A stretch of DNA of 60,906 bases from an uncultured Duodenibacillus sp. (GCA_944388865.1 CALXKM010000009.1:1-60906); one strand, 5' to 3'; positions 9,601 through 18,650 are shown, counted from the stretch's first letter. Translations and numbers: made by a program. Notes: generated by a model from the sequence alone, not told the origin.

Positions 9601-12403
9601 AGAGTTCTTCGCCTTTGCTGGCTAAAACTTGCCTATACCATTCGGCTACGTTTTGGTCTTCAGCAAAATACAGCCCCCAGCCATGGACCTGGGCGCCTTC
9701 GCCAGAGCCAATGTGATCAGTCGAAAAACGATCGAATTGAGCAGCAGAGCCGTGCCAAGCCGCCTGATTAAATTCACCTTGCTGATCTGCAAAAAGGTTG
9801 ACATTCTGAGCGCGATTAGCGATACTTTGCTCTACAGAAGAGGCTGTCTCAGGTCGTTTCGGACGTTCAGCTAAGGGGCTGGTTTTGGCCAGAGCATTTG
9901 GTTCTGAGAGAATCTTCTTGTAGGCCGTTTTAAGCTCAAGCTTACCGCGGCCTTTATGCTTTTTATTAGGTCTCCTTGTCACCTCAACGACATAAATCTC
10001 ACCGTCGTCGAAGGTTTTTGTAAATACTATCGTTCCTGCTTCCTCTCCAGAAAAGATGTTCTCAGGCGAAGAAAGCACCTCTGGTAGTCTTTCGAAATCC
10101 GAACGTAAAAAAGGTTTCTGATCTTGCCGAGTCTCTTTACCGGGGCCATGACGGCGATTCACGTGAGAAACATTTGAATCAAGAATCGTGTGGATGTATC
10201 CACGGACATCTAAGCCTGTTTTCTCTTGAATTACCCTAGCAGCTTCGTCGGTTACAGCTAAGTAGTCCTCAAACGAACTCCTTCCTTTCCCGTTGCTTGA
10301 TTCGCCGTTAAACACGCGATCGACAATACGCTTCACCAACGGTTTGGCCTTGGCAACATCATCCGGAGAATATGAGGCCGAATAGCGACTGCTTACATTA
10401 GTGGTCTGGAGCTCACGCGGAACATCCTCTGTTTCTGACAACAGTCTGGTGCGGCGTTCTTCGTCTGACAGATCAAGACGACTTTGAACGTTACGAGCCT
10501 CAACTTCGCCGGCGACGTTACGGTACTGTCGCACTCTGTAATCAGGATCAGAATCATCAAGCTCACGTCCAGTCGAGCTAAACGGATCCCACTCATCGCT
10601 GTTGATTGCTCGCACAACAGTTTCCGAAAATCCCCACTTATTGCGCAAGCGTTCGACTTCGGCCAATACAGCAGCCACGTCAGGGTTGTTTTCCAGCGCG
10701 GTAATCTCCGCCCACTGTTCGTCGCTTGCCTCGAATGGATCAATGGCGTCATTCTTTTGTTTGTACTCTTTCCATGCATCAGACCTTCGCAATTCGCGCA
10801 AACGCTCCATGTCTCGCCATAGGGCAAAGCTCTTTAACGGAAACGCCTCAGGATTCGATCCACGTGTAAAGCCTTCGATTCGTTGAACAGCGTGTTGCGC
10901 TTCATGAACCAACGTGGATCGAGCCTGTTTCGATGAAATCGCCGAATCCAGAGGCAAGCGAATAACGTTCCGATCTTCTGAAAAGTACCCGCCGACGCGA
11001 TCCGGCAAGGGGCCGAATTCAACTGTCAAATCTTTTAATTGAGGGTATGCAGAGAAGAGCTCCGGAGCGTCAACAATCTCTGACAAATTACGCGAGACAA
11101 TGAGGTTTCGTTTTTCCGCAGCAAGCTGCTCTTCAAGCGCCAAGAATTCACTATCGTCCGAGACGTTTTCTTGTCTCTTAGCGTATTCTGAATCGAGGCG
11201 AGACCGCGCATCGCGCACTGCTGAATCCCAACCGTCCTTAAATTTGAAGTCTGAGATTTCATAGCGCCACTTGCCGTCTGCACCCTGTTCCCATCCGGTT
11301 GCAAGTCGGATTTCCTGCGGAGTTTTTCCCTGGGCTCGCATCGACTCGGCAACAGCAATGTAATCAATATCGGCACCAGACTCGCGCAGATTTTCTGCAC
11401 CTTCAATACCGATGATCTGATTCAGGTCGCTTTGGTTGGTAGTCTCTGCAATACGCACGCGAGGAGCAACACTCGACACCTGCTCGGGTGTCAGGCCCCA
11501 GCGCGATGCCGCACTAGTGACGACAGACGCGTTCAAATTGGCCTGCGCCGTCACTTGTTCAGACGTGAACTTACCCGTGCGCTCGAGTTCAGTAGCGAAT
11601 CGTTCGGACAGCGCCTTTCGCTCCTGCTCGAAACGGACGCGAGTCGTCGGTCGCCAGAAAGCCGCACCGAAGGCGGCACCAAGGCCTGCTGCTACCGCGT
11701 TGTCAGCAAAGTTCAGCTCGTAGTTTTTGGCGAGTTCGTCGTAGTTCTGATTCTCAAGAATCCAGTGGACGCCCTGAACCTCGGCCACGTTGAGCCCAAC
11801 GTTTGCGCCTGCACCAATGGCCGCCGATGTGAGACGTCTACCAGTAGCAAAAGCCGCAGGCAACTTCAGCCCAATGGCATTCGTGGCAAACGTCAGCATG
11901 CCGGCATCGATTGCCGTCTGTTCATCTACACCCTCGTCAAGGAGGGTTTGCGTGCGATTGACACCAACGTCCGCGCCAAAGAGCAAAGCACCGCCGGCCG
12001 GACCCGCAACGCTACCGTAGAGAACCGCCTTCGGAATCATTTCACCGAGGCCGTAAACGATCTGTGCCGCTGTGCCGGACGTTTGAGGATCAAGCTCATA
12101 TTCGTGCTTGGCAATCTCTCGAATTCGCCGAGCATTCGCCGGCATCACTTCTTCGCGCTGGCGGCGCACCCATTCACGCACTTCCGGTTGCGTCGTGAAG
12201 TTTTCAAGCGGAATCTGACGAAGCCCTGTAATGGCGGAGCTCGCCGTATCCAATACCGCGTTCGGGATTGCCTTCCATGTGTCGCCCATGCCGTCAAAGA
12301 AATTCGGCTCTGGCATTTCAAGCGGCGGCAGTTCACTCTCCGGGCGAAGCTCTTCAGGAGCGTCAACTTTTCTGACCGGCTCAAAGATGTTCTGGAAAAT
12401 CAT
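6656..12403 (-). CDS. Giant polyvalent internal virion protein with several effector-like domains
   Basis: A 1915-residue protein starting four bases inside the previous gene (ATGA overlap). Residues ~1-270 have Gly/Ala-rich hydrophobic helices (AGPAGGALLFGADVG), as in ejection proteins. Further along I see a zincin-like LVHEAQHAVQ (~500), a BECR-nuclease-like stretch with NVSHVNRRHGPGK (~745), an HGSAAQFDRF...GEGAQVHGWGLYFAE motif like ADP-ribosyltransferase-related polyvalent domains (~900), a second metallopeptidase-like SHEIGHWYLHNL (~1174), and a DdrB/ParB-like region (~1370-1760, with VVAGNGRLTGL). Known family facts: polyvalent proteins of phages are injected with DNA and carry mixed effectors against the host. 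Enzyme activity of each module is inference; position and size fit a DNA-injected virion protein. Confidence 0.75.
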   Translation of the reverse strand: MIFQNIFEPVRKVDAPEELRPESELPPLEMPEPNFFDGMGDTWKAIPNAVLDTASSAITGLRQIPLENFTTQPEVREWVRRQREEVMPANARRIREIAKHEYELDPQTSGTAAQIVYGLGEMIPKAVLYGSVAGPAGGALLFGADVGVNRTQTLLDEGVDEQTAIDAGMLTFATNAIGLKLPAAFATGRRLTSAAIGAGANVGLNVAEVQGVHWILENQNYDELAKNYELNFADNAVAAGLGAAFGAAFWRPTTRVRFEQERKALSERFATELERTGKFTSEQVTAQANLNASVVTSAASRWGLTPEQVSSVAPRVRIAETTNQSDLNQIIGIEGAENLRESGADIDYIAVAESMRAQGKTPQEIRLATGWEQGADGKWRYEISDFKFKDGWDSAVRDARSRLDSEYAKRQENVSDDSEFLALEEQLAAEKRNLIVSRNLSEIVDAPELFSAYPQLKDLTVEFGPLPDRVGGYFSEDRNVIRLPLDSAISSKQARSTLVHEAQHAVQRIEGFTRGSNPEAFPLKSFALWRDMERLRELRRSDAWKEYKQKNDAIDPFEASDEQWAEITALENNPDVAAVLAEVERLRNKWGFSETVVRAINSDEWDPFSSTGRELDDSDPDYRVRQYRNVAGEVEARNVQSRLDLSDEERRTRLLSETEDVPRELQTTNVSSRYSASYSPDDVAKAKPLVKRIVDRVFNGESSNGKGRSSFEDYLAVTDEAARVIQEKTGLDVRGYIHTILDSNVSHVNRRHGPGKETRQDQKPFLRSDFERLPEVLSSPENIFSGEEAGTIVFTKTFDDGEIYVVEVTRRPNKKHKGRGKLELKTAYKKILSEPNALAKTSPLAERPKRPETASSVEQSIANRAQNVNLFADQQGEFNQAAWHGSAAQFDRFSTDHIGSGEGAQVHGWGLYFAEDQNVAEWYRQVLASKGEELFLNGTPLKAARILSPNVSERIEYRIAQELASDGKSTSLYTDDQVKQVISKLRNQKLLIQESNLFSDSDKQVAKDELTELDRIEGNLDRYSFSSRVGNTGRVFKVDIPDPDKMLDEQKLWGAGSNFELKAKIREMIREWNMEHLDTDQMIYVPDSPTGRDVYQAISKAMGGPKQASLWLKDRGIEGITYVGGTDGRCYVVFDDQAIEVLDFYQRSGGESLGSYSPTENRITLTPNANVSTFSHEIGHWYLHNLMQASQFEEAAENVKQDVDVLLKAFGINSIDDWNALGINGQRKYHERFASWVEQYLSEGKSPSPSLVSFFKRFGEWLKDVYEHFNDALGGRYQAEFGEELPPLSAEVRKVLDRMYTDEFGSKTVRPDKTQVAAARAVQAEEINREKRNRILATDSEDDYSKAVAAQRKAASDLNSGAPVDVSQQMRGASLNEQVLGAEQKKFAREVMAGDGRTAVVLQNRDRSNVVSVGQMNSIASDPQYGLLSFSRNTASGAPIVSYGTLPDDAYLGVRDYVIDSGEQVPVQYAVVEADAVQKSNRFDGSQNPDYGDSSLMNVVAGNGRLTGLTEAYRRGTAQQYREALMADAQHGVEPAVIASMKHPVLVRYMPQEKVSSGFVSRSNSDQVMARSNVEIAAEDAPRIRENASLYRFDEEGMPTAETVRQFLIDIGEPNALGRLINSNGNPTPEAIRRIQTAVFHEAYQNEVLTELFSSTTDANIKRILTAMAAFAPRIIEMRNAGIDLARGIVEAANAVRMAREEGRSLQDLASQLSFLDDPATTPFIELLARNANSAAAIGRVLDPLADWTVNAMRAADGGLFGNENVVRTDVADVLGQMRRIENEQRAAAGQELLPELDVEAIRTSMQNLQSQLNELAASTSDQVDVPAQVETNPQQVQATVREGVANDPDAIRMQELASQQPEQTFLFEDEDGKTVELRFDEVESEMQRIENEGKTEASGIAQAAICIMRNDGAQ

Positions 12404-14583
12404 CGTCCGGAAACCTCCAAAATCAGCGGCTCATTCGTCTTTGCATCCATCACAGTCTGCCCATTGCGCAGAACAAGGTAAGAGACGCCTCCGCCAGGCA
12501 GACGTCCGTATGTCTGCAGTTTCATCTTGGGGAGTTCTCTGGCGAGTTTTTCTGCGGAATAGGTCACGCCGCCCACGTAGTAGGAGCCCTTTCCCTTGCG
12601 AACCTCTTCGCTCTTTTTCACTATCAGATCGTCAAAATCGTCGCCAAACCATCCATTTGTATTGCGCGGGAGAATGATCTTTTTCTTGTTATGGTTTTCG
12701 ACCTTGCCGACGGCTGTATCAAAAGCATCAGCGACTTTGCCATCAAGAGCCTTGTAACCTGCAACGCCTTTGACGAGTTCCATCGTGGCGTTCAGCACCT
12801 GAGGGTCATCAAAGACAGCGTCAGCATCATCCGATGCTCCCAACGTGTTAAAGGTCTGTGCTTGCAAACCAAAGGCCGCAGCATCATCAATGCGGACTCG
12901 CTTCTGGTCAATTGCATCTTTACCACGCAGATACATTTCACCCACCGACACGCCAGCACCATCCGGAAACTCATCCATTGCGCTTGCTGCGACTGCGTAG
13001 TTGGATGCGCCATTTTTGAGCTGGCGCGTCATCGCCTCAATGCCGACATTGCCAACCGAATCGGCAATCGTGCGAAGAAGCGCCACGCGTTCATCCACAC
13101 TTCCGTTGTCAAGCGTCTTCACCAAATCAGATGCTTCCTGGCTGCTAAAAAGAGCCGTCTCTCCGCCCCACCGTTCTGCAAGCGTCCCCATTTCCCGTGC
13201 GCGGAATTCAAGCTGTGATCGCACCTGCGCCTGACTGCTCCAATTGATCGGCTCATAGCCGCCGTAGCCATTTGCAAGTGCAAAACTGATCTTGTCTTTG
13301 CGGCGCTCTGCGGCAATCGTCTGTGCCGCCTTTTGCATTGCCGACCACGACTTCAGCTCGGCCGCGTAGTTGTCCGAACCCTGCTTAGGCTTGGCCGCCT
13401 TAAGCGTCAGCATCAAGTCAGCATCGCTCATAAATTTGGCGTCGTTCCGGAATTGATTTTCCGTGCGGTCAAGCCGATACTGATCGAACTCTTTTGCGCC
13501 GCGCTTGGGCCCGTAAGCCTCAACAAACTGATCCTGCGTGAGCTGTTCGGGATTGTTTCCCATCAGCGTTTCGGCCAAATTGTTCGCCACCTCGCGCTTG
13601 AACACGTCACTGCGCATCTGAATCATCTGACTGCGCAGTTGACGAGCGCGAAGAACAACCGAGAGACGCTGATCGTTCTTAAGCGAGTCGATGAAGGCGT
13701 CACCTGTCTTCGCCCCCGGATCATCCATCCAGGCTAGGTTTCTGATGTTGCCATCCTCGTCAAAAGTGACCGGGCGCTGTGCAAGGCTCAAGGCCAAAGT
13801 GTCGCGGCTTTTCGCAAACAGGCCGGCTTCAATCTTGTTGGCAATATCCGCGCTCACTTGCGGCTTCTGGGATCGAAACACCTGCAGCGCCTGAACAGGA
13901 TTATCGGCACCCCATGCCTCAAAGCGCCGCGCCTGAAACAGGTCGTAGTTCTTGTCTTTTGTGAGTTTGATCTGTTCGGCAGGAAGCCCCAGCATCGCTC
14001 CCTGATAGTCAATCTCTTGGACGATGGAGCCCCAAGTTTTTTGCAGGTAGGGCAGCTCTGCATAGTGGTTGTCGGCATCGGTCATCAAGGACTGAACCTT
14101 TGCTTCGCTGCTCGAAAGGTGGTACTGCCGCGTCTGCTGTCCGTTCCAGCGCTGCGCCTGCTCGACGGCAGAAGACAATCGATCTTGGATGCGGCTGCCG
14201 ATTGCCTCGCGCACCTGCGGCTGCAGATTGCCGACGATCTGATCGATGTCTGCGGTCATGCCGTCAACGGTCGGCTTAAACGAATCCATTGCGTTTTTGC
14301 CCTGCTGCGTCAGGTAACCGTTTTCGCCGCTCATGCGAGCATTGATAGCGTCAATAACCTGACGCTCGGCATCGTCCGACTCAGCTTTGACGGTGCGCTG
14401 ATGCTCGATTCTGAGCGCTTCGGTGAGCGACTCAGACCACTCATTGACAGGCTTCATTGCGTCTCGCATCATTCGCCCATAGGCATTGAGATCAGCTGCC
14501 GGGACTTGTGCGGGCGTCACGCCGGTGCCGCCGTTGGAGCGCACCTGCGGAATGTTTCCATGAAACTCAGGAACGATAGGCAT
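12400..14583 (-). CDS. Internal virion protein (gp15-like position)
   Basis: A 727-residue protein. The start MPIVPEFHGN at 14583 has AAGGAGG nine bases upstream and overlaps the preceding stop (TGATG), so translation is coupled; its own stop overlaps the next start (ATGA). It is rich in charged and Gln-rich helices (EHQRTVKAESDDAERQVI, VEQAQRWNGQQTRQY) with no transmembrane segment or enzyme motif. In podoviruses the second internal core protein lies between the small core protein and the largest ejection protein, exactly as here. Function by position: part of the internal core or the trans-envelope ejection channel. Confidence 0.65.
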   Translation of the reverse strand: MPIVPEFHGNIPQVRSNGGTGVTPAQVPAADLNAYGRMMRDAMKPVNEWSESLTEALRIEHQRTVKAESDDAERQVIDAINARMSGENGYLTQQGKNAMDSFKPTVDGMTADIDQIVGNLQPQVREAIGSRIQDRLSSAVEQAQRWNGQQTRQYHLSSSEAKVQSLMTDADNHYAELPYLQKTWGSIVQEIDYQGAMLGLPAEQIKLTKDKNYDLFQARRFEAWGADNPVQALQVFRSQKPQVSADIANKIEAGLFAKSRDTLALSLAQRPVTFDEDGNIRNLAWMDDPGAKTGDAFIDSLKNDQRLSVVLRARQLRSQMIQMRSDVFKREVANNLAETLMGNNPEQLTQDQFVEAYGPKRGAKEFDQYRLDRTENQFRNDAKFMSDADLMLTLKAAKPKQGSDNYAAELKSWSAMQKAAQTIAAERRKDKISFALANGYGGYEPINWSSQAQVRSQLEFRAREMGTLAERWGGETALFSSQEASDLVKTLDNGSVDERVALLRTIADSVGNVGIEAMTRQLKNGASNYAVAASAMDEFPDGAGVSVGEMYLRGKDAIDQKRVRIDDAAAFGLQAQTFNTLGASDDADAVFDDPQVLNATMELVKGVAGYKALDGKVADAFDTAVGKVENHNKKKIILPRNTNGWFGDDFDDLIVKKSEEVRKGKGSYYVGGVTYSAEKLARELPKMKLQTYGRLPGGGVSYLVLRNGQTVMDAKTNEPLILEVSGR

Positions 14584-15179
14584 CAGTAATAGCCTCCTTG
14601 TGCTTCCCAAAGCGCCGGCGTCATCGTGGCCTGGGCTTGTTTGTTGGTATCAAAAAGCCCCACCGCGCGATAGACCATGTATCGATTGGCGATCTGCGAC
14701 GCCCCCTGAAGCAGCGTTGTGCCGAACACAGAGCCCGGAGACTGCTTTGCGGCCTCAGACATCAAGGCTTGTCCCTGGTAGTTGGTCGCCTGCATTCTCA
14801 TACCCCAGGCGTCGCGCACGGCGTTTTCTTTGATCTGGTTGCTTTCGATCTCTTTGATGATGTCGGTCGAGGCCAGAAGCTCAACGGAGCCGCCTTCGCC
14901 TACAGCAAGACCGTTGGCGGCAATGGCCGCACGCTGGCTCGCCTTTGTTTGTCCGGCTTCCATCGTCATGCGCACCTGATCTTTTTCCGCAGAGCGCATC
15001 CGTTGCTGCGCGGCCCACTCCATTTGCTGAGCATTGATGCGGGCAATGTTTGCCTGCGATTGCGCAATGGCGTTTGACTTCGATGTCAGACCAATCGAGC
15101 CAAAAGCATTGATGAGCGTTGCCGCTCCCATTCCAGCAAGGCTTCCGTAGCCAAATTGCTGAGCACTGTTCAAAGGCAT
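14583..15179 (-). CDS. Small internal virion protein (gp14-like)
   Basis: A 198-residue protein; ATG at 15179 has GGGAGG five bases upstream. The N-terminus is Gly/Ala-rich and weakly hydrophobic (GYGSLAGMGAATLINAFGSIG), followed by a long Ala/Gln-rich helix (IAQSQANIARINAQQMEWAAQ) and a helix with SQRAAIAANGLAVGEGGS. This composition and the position just after the tail tube gene match the smallest T7-type core protein (gp14-like), which is ejected into the outer membrane. The gene is translationally coupled to the next internal protein through TGATG. Confidence 0.6.
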   Translation of the reverse strand: MPLNSAQQFGYGSLAGMGAATLINAFGSIGLTSKSNAIAQSQANIARINAQQMEWAAQQRMRSAEKDQVRMTMEAGQTKASQRAAIAANGLAVGEGGSVELLASTDIIKEIESNQIKENAVRDAWGMRMQATNYQGQALMSEAAKQSPGSVFGTTLLQGASQIANRYMVYRAVGLFDTNKQAQATMTPALWEAQGGYY

Positions 15180-15209
15180 AAAACCTCCCATTGTTCAGAG
15201 AGATTTTCG

Positions 15210-15234
15210 GTGCGCGCGGCCCGCACACGCGCAC
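15210..15234 (-). promoter_or_regulatory. GC-only hairpin at a late-gene boundary
   Basis: GTGCGCG at 15210 pairs with CGCGCAC at 15228 across a nine-base loop, inside the 62-bp gap between the tail tube B-like gene and the gp14-like gene. No T-run follows, so it is not a normal terminator. A GTGCGCGTG-type motif recurs at other late-gene boundaries (4086-4097, 21186-21197, 24225-24232). It could be an mRNA processing or stability element. Confidence 0.4.
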
Positions 15235-15241
15235 TAGCTGA

Positions 15242-17926
15242 TCAGACGATTTCAAGCTTGGTCGTCATGCCGATGATCTTTGCCGGCAGCGGCTGATCCT
15301 GTCGAATGCACACCTGCCCGGAATTGCCCCAGGCGGCATTGACGCGCACTTCGATCTCATCGGTGATGGGACTTGGCGGAGAGCCTGCCGGCTCATTGGC
15401 GCGCGCGGGATACTCCGTCAATTTTTCGAATGTCGGTCCGGCCTTGAGGCCTGTCGAGTTGACGACGCGGAAGGTCATGGAGATGACGTTCTTTTTGTGC
15501 CCGGAACCGTAGGAGCCGTCCTGCAGAGCAACCGCCACGGGAAGCGTCTGCGCATCGCACGTATAGGGAAGACCGACGTGCACAACGCTTGCGGGTTCGT
15601 CAAGCACGATCTTTCCGTTTGTCACGACCTGCGGGGGCTCAACGGAGCCGTCAGCAAGAATGGAGACTTCCATGCCGTTGAGCCACGTCAGTCCCGTAAT
15701 CTCCGTCTTCGCTTCTCCTCGATACGTGCCGGAGCAGTCGAGGTAAACGCAATCTTCGAGCGACGTAAACTGGCGCTCGTGCATTCGCTCGACGAACGTC
15801 TTTGTTGCTCCGTTGATGTTGCGCTGCACAACTGCGTAGAGAATGTCTTCGTCGCCTTCGGCCACAACGCAGCAGCTAATGAATTTCCCGTCCGTTTCAA
15901 TTGTGCTGAACGGTCCAACCTGCTGCTCCGGAACATACGTCAGGGCAATGAGATTTCCGCTGGAGGACACAGACCACACCGTGGGAAACGGTGCTTTGCC
16001 GTATGTCATATCGCCGATCTTGAGATTGTCAAAGAGGTGCGGTGCTCGGAGGCAAACGTCATTTGTGATGTAGCCGCCGGCTTCGTAGCTATAGCCGCAC
16101 TCCCGAAGATGCCCACCACGAGCCGCTGCGTAGATCAGAGTCGATCCGACAATCACCGGCTGCACGTTTGAGGCTCCAAAGTAGCTCTGAGTGTTCACGG
16201 ACAAAGACTTCTGCGTGATCACGTCCGAGTTTTTTGTTGTTGCAAGCCACTCGGCAGATGCCGTCAGAAAGATCATGCGCGCCAGCGGAACGATATGCTC
16301 AATGCGATCAGCATTGCGAGCCACAACTGAAGCGCTGATGCGGTCATCATCCTGCGAGGGCAGAGAGTAGGAAAGGTTGCTTTCGGTGCCGGACTTTGTT
16401 GCCCAAAGGTGATTTGGACGGTTGTAAGTACCCCCAAACCAACGCCTGCCCTCAAAGTAGCTGACGGCGCCGGGATAGTCGCCCGACCTTCCTACGGTTG
16501 CCGTAGCGGTCGCGCCAGATCCTCCAGAACCGTTGGAATTGATGGTTATCGTCGGATTCGTGTAGCCGGAACCAGGGCGTACCACGCGAATTGCTGTGAT
16601 GACGCCTTGATCGTTGACCAAGGGTTCGAGCTCAGCGCCCGTTCCAGTTGAGTCTGAAACAGTAATGCTTGGCAAAGTGTTTTGCGTGAGAACAGGATAG
16701 TTCCACGAAATGCCGTACTTTAGGTTGTTCCCGGTAATGATGGAGCCTTGCCATGTGTCAGATGCTGTGTAGCCAGATCCCTGACTTTCAACTTTGTAGC
16801 TGCGAACGTAGATCGCATACGGGTTGTCGGTGCGCTCGCATACAAAAGAAATCTTCGCACCAGAACCCGTTTGCGATGCAACTGGCAGATTCTGCAACTG
16901 GTTCGGTGTGACGCCAAAGGCACCGTCTGTTATGACTTTGCTCGACAGTGGGTACGGAGGCAGAGAATTTTGATATGTGTACGAAGTGTTGTCTCCGTTG
17001 GGAGCGTGATAGACCGTGAATGTTCCAGGAAGAATGCCGACCACTTTCTTTAGAGAACCGTACCCCGAGCCTCCATTTGTCACCGTCACAGACTGAATGC
17101 CGCCAGACTGAAAAAACGGATCGTCATAGATCGGCGGCGTGATCGACGCGTCCGGATCGATGTTTTCGTCTCTAATCGACGTGGAGGACGTTTGACCAAT
17201 GAAGCACCAGATGCCGCCTTGATTGCGGTAGACGCGATACATGCCGGCGCCCGAGACCGCATTCCAGCTAATCGTGTTGTAGGCACCGTCACCATAGGGA
17301 TTGCAATTGATTGACTTCGAAGCGGAGATTGAGCTTTCCTGCGTTCCGTCTGCCAGCAGGGCAGTCACCGCGTATTCACGGACATAGTCTTCTTTGTTTT
17401 GCACCTCGCTGTTGATGCTCTGCACCACGTTCAAACCCGTTGGAGCAGACAAAGAGGAGGTAAAACTGATTTCCACCAGACGCCAGTCAGTTGCCCCGTA
17501 GCGTCGCAGTTCTCTGGGAGCGTAGGCAGGATGCACGAGCGTCACCACGTCTGCCGACTGTACGTAGTGAATGTCGAAAATGTCCTGAATCAAATATGGA
17601 GTGACAACCTCATAGGGCTGCCCATTTGATCCCATGACAGTTTGGCCTTGCGTATGGAAGCGTATGTACTTATTCCCCAACTCAAGCACCATCGTTTGAT
17701 CGACAGAAAACTGAAAAGGGATCAGCCGAGGCGGGTTTGCGCTGTCTTTTACTTCGGAGACATGCTGAAAGCCGGGTCTGGCCACAATTGGTCCTTGCGG
17801 TTCGATCAGGAAGTTTTTGCACAAAGCCAGGCCCGTCTGATACTTGCCGTCATCAATTCGGCTGTACATGCTGGGAGCGACTTCACCCCCGTTGAATGCG
17901 CGCTGGTAGTTTCTGATCTGAGCCAT
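15242..17926 (-). CDS. Tail tubular protein B-like (tail nozzle) protein
   Basis: An 894-residue protein, beginning AQIRNYQRAFNGGEVAPS. The N-terminal signature FNGGEVAPSMYSR-D-KYQ-GL-LC-NFLIEPQGP-ARPG is a well-known opening of podovirus tail nozzle or stabilisation proteins. The rest is beta-rich and Gly/Ser/Thr-rich with repeated VTNGGSGYGS / VRPGSGYTNPT-type turns, as expected for a tubular beta protein. Starts at 17938 (GTG) and 17926 (ATG) are possible; I chose the ATG. It follows the tail tube A-like gene with overlapping or abutting ends. Confidence 0.8.
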   Translation of the reverse strand: MAQIRNYQRAFNGGEVAPSMYSRIDDGKYQTGLALCKNFLIEPQGPIVARPGFQHVSEVKDSANPPRLIPFQFSVDQTMVLELGNKYIRFHTQGQTVMGSNGQPYEVVTPYLIQDIFDIHYVQSADVVTLVHPAYAPRELRRYGATDWRLVEISFTSSLSAPTGLNVVQSINSEVQNKEDYVREYAVTALLADGTQESSISASKSINCNPYGDGAYNTISWNAVSGAGMYRVYRNQGGIWCFIGQTSSTSIRDENIDPDASITPPIYDDPFFQSGGIQSVTVTNGGSGYGSLKKVVGILPGTFTVYHAPNGDNTSYTYQNSLPPYPLSSKVITDGAFGVTPNQLQNLPVASQTGSGAKISFVCERTDNPYAIYVRSYKVESQGSGYTASDTWQGSIITGNNLKYGISWNYPVLTQNTLPSITVSDSTGTGAELEPLVNDQGVITAIRVVRPGSGYTNPTITINSNGSGGSGATATATVGRSGDYPGAVSYFEGRRWFGGTYNRPNHLWATKSGTESNLSYSLPSQDDDRISASVVARNADRIEHIVPLARMIFLTASAEWLATTKNSDVITQKSLSVNTQSYFGASNVQPVIVGSTLIYAAARGGHLRECGYSYEAGGYITNDVCLRAPHLFDNLKIGDMTYGKAPFPTVWSVSSSGNLIALTYVPEQQVGPFSTIETDGKFISCCVVAEGDEDILYAVVQRNINGATKTFVERMHERQFTSLEDCVYLDCSGTYRGEAKTEITGLTWLNGMEVSILADGSVEPPQVVTNGKIVLDEPASVVHVGLPYTCDAQTLPVAVALQDGSYGSGHKKNVISMTFRVVNSTGLKAGPTFEKLTEYPARANEPAGSPPSPITDEIEVRVNAAWGNSGQVCIRQDQPLPAKIIGMTTKLEIV

Positions 17927-17928
17927 GT

Positions 17929-18594
17929 TCACACCCACCGGCTGGAAATTTTGGAAGGCACGCGGACAAAGACTTGCTGCGTCGTCGCTTGCGCGTCAAT
18001 GGTCTTTGCCATAGAAAGAGCCTGCTGATACTGCTTCTGCAGGTTGAGCGCTTCTGTCGAGGCAGAGCTTGTCCGCTTGATTGAACCGGTCAAATAGGAA
18101 GCCAGAAGCAGAACCAATGGCTCTGTGAAGTAGGCAGGGTAAAGGGATACGGCATCAATGTACCCTGTGTAGTGCGCGGCCGCATTTTTTACATTCGTGA
18201 GGATCATGCGGTTGCTGTTGTTGGGATTGAATTCCACTCTCCACTCATCCGGTCCGCAAAACCTTTCGACATCGCCAATCGTGAAAGTGTCTTCGCCAAA
18301 AGAGTCGTCTTTGAGCTCGTAGATTGCAATCAGGCGCACGGCATCAGAAGGGAATGCGTAGGCAAAATCGCATCCATACAATGCCGCATCAATGTCGTTG
18401 AGCTGAGAGAGACGAACTCGGCGCTGGGCAAAACTCCAGTTTGCCTCTTCGAAAAGACGCTTCTTAGCCAGCGGGAACCACCGGTTGCACAAGCCGGCAT
18501 TTTCGCTGCCGTCAGATGGGTCGATGGAAACCACGTCGGCAGCCTCACCCAGCAGTGAGAGCGCGAGGTTGCAAATGTCAATGTCAGTAGCCAT
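17929..18594 (-). CDS. Tail tubular protein A-like (head-tail adaptor)
   Basis: A 221-residue protein resembling T7 gp11-type gatekeepers: DIDICNLALSLLG at the start, then CNRWFPLAKKRLFEEANWSF, RLSQLND, FAYAFPSDAVRLIAIYEL, and LLASYLTGSIKR. These proteins form the ring between the portal and the nozzle. Unusually, a seven-pair hairpin with a T-run lies directly upstream, and the only strong purine ribosome-binding site (AAGGAGGAAGG) sits on the far side of it (see 18598-18621). Confidence 0.8.
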   Translation of the reverse strand: MATDIDICNLALSLLGEAADVVSIDPSDGSENAGLCNRWFPLAKKRLFEEANWSFAQRRVRLSQLNDIDAALYGCDFAYAFPSDAVRLIAIYELKDDSFGEDTFTIGDVERFCGPDEWRVEFNPNNSNRMILTNVKNAAAHYTGYIDAVSLYPAYFTEPLVLLLASYLTGSIKRTSSASTEALNLQKQYQQALSMAKTIDAQATTQQVFVRVPSKISSRWV

Positions 18595-18597
18595 ATC

Positions 18598-18621
18598 AAA
18601 AAAGGGGATGTTTCCACCCCC
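18598..18621 (-). terminator. GAAA-loop hairpin with T-run between decoration and tail genes
   Basis: On the minus strand GGGGGTG-GAAA-CATCCCC (one G-T pair) is followed by six T. It stands 29 bases after the Bbp16-like gene and only four bases before the tail tube A-like start, with AAGGAGGAAGG just upstream of the stem. It reads as an intrinsic terminator that reduces expression of the tail genes relative to the capsid genes. If folded in the mRNA it would also bring the distant Shine-Dalgarno near the ATG. Confidence 0.65.
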
Positions 18622-18650
18622 TTCCTCCTTTCAGATCACCTGATCAAGGA

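Noticed and set aside
6656-12403. Endolysin or transglycosylase domain in the large virion proteins
   Set aside because: No SLT/lysozyme catalytic motif was seen; the HExxH motifs look like zincin metallopeptidases and are not evidence of peptidoglycan cleavage.
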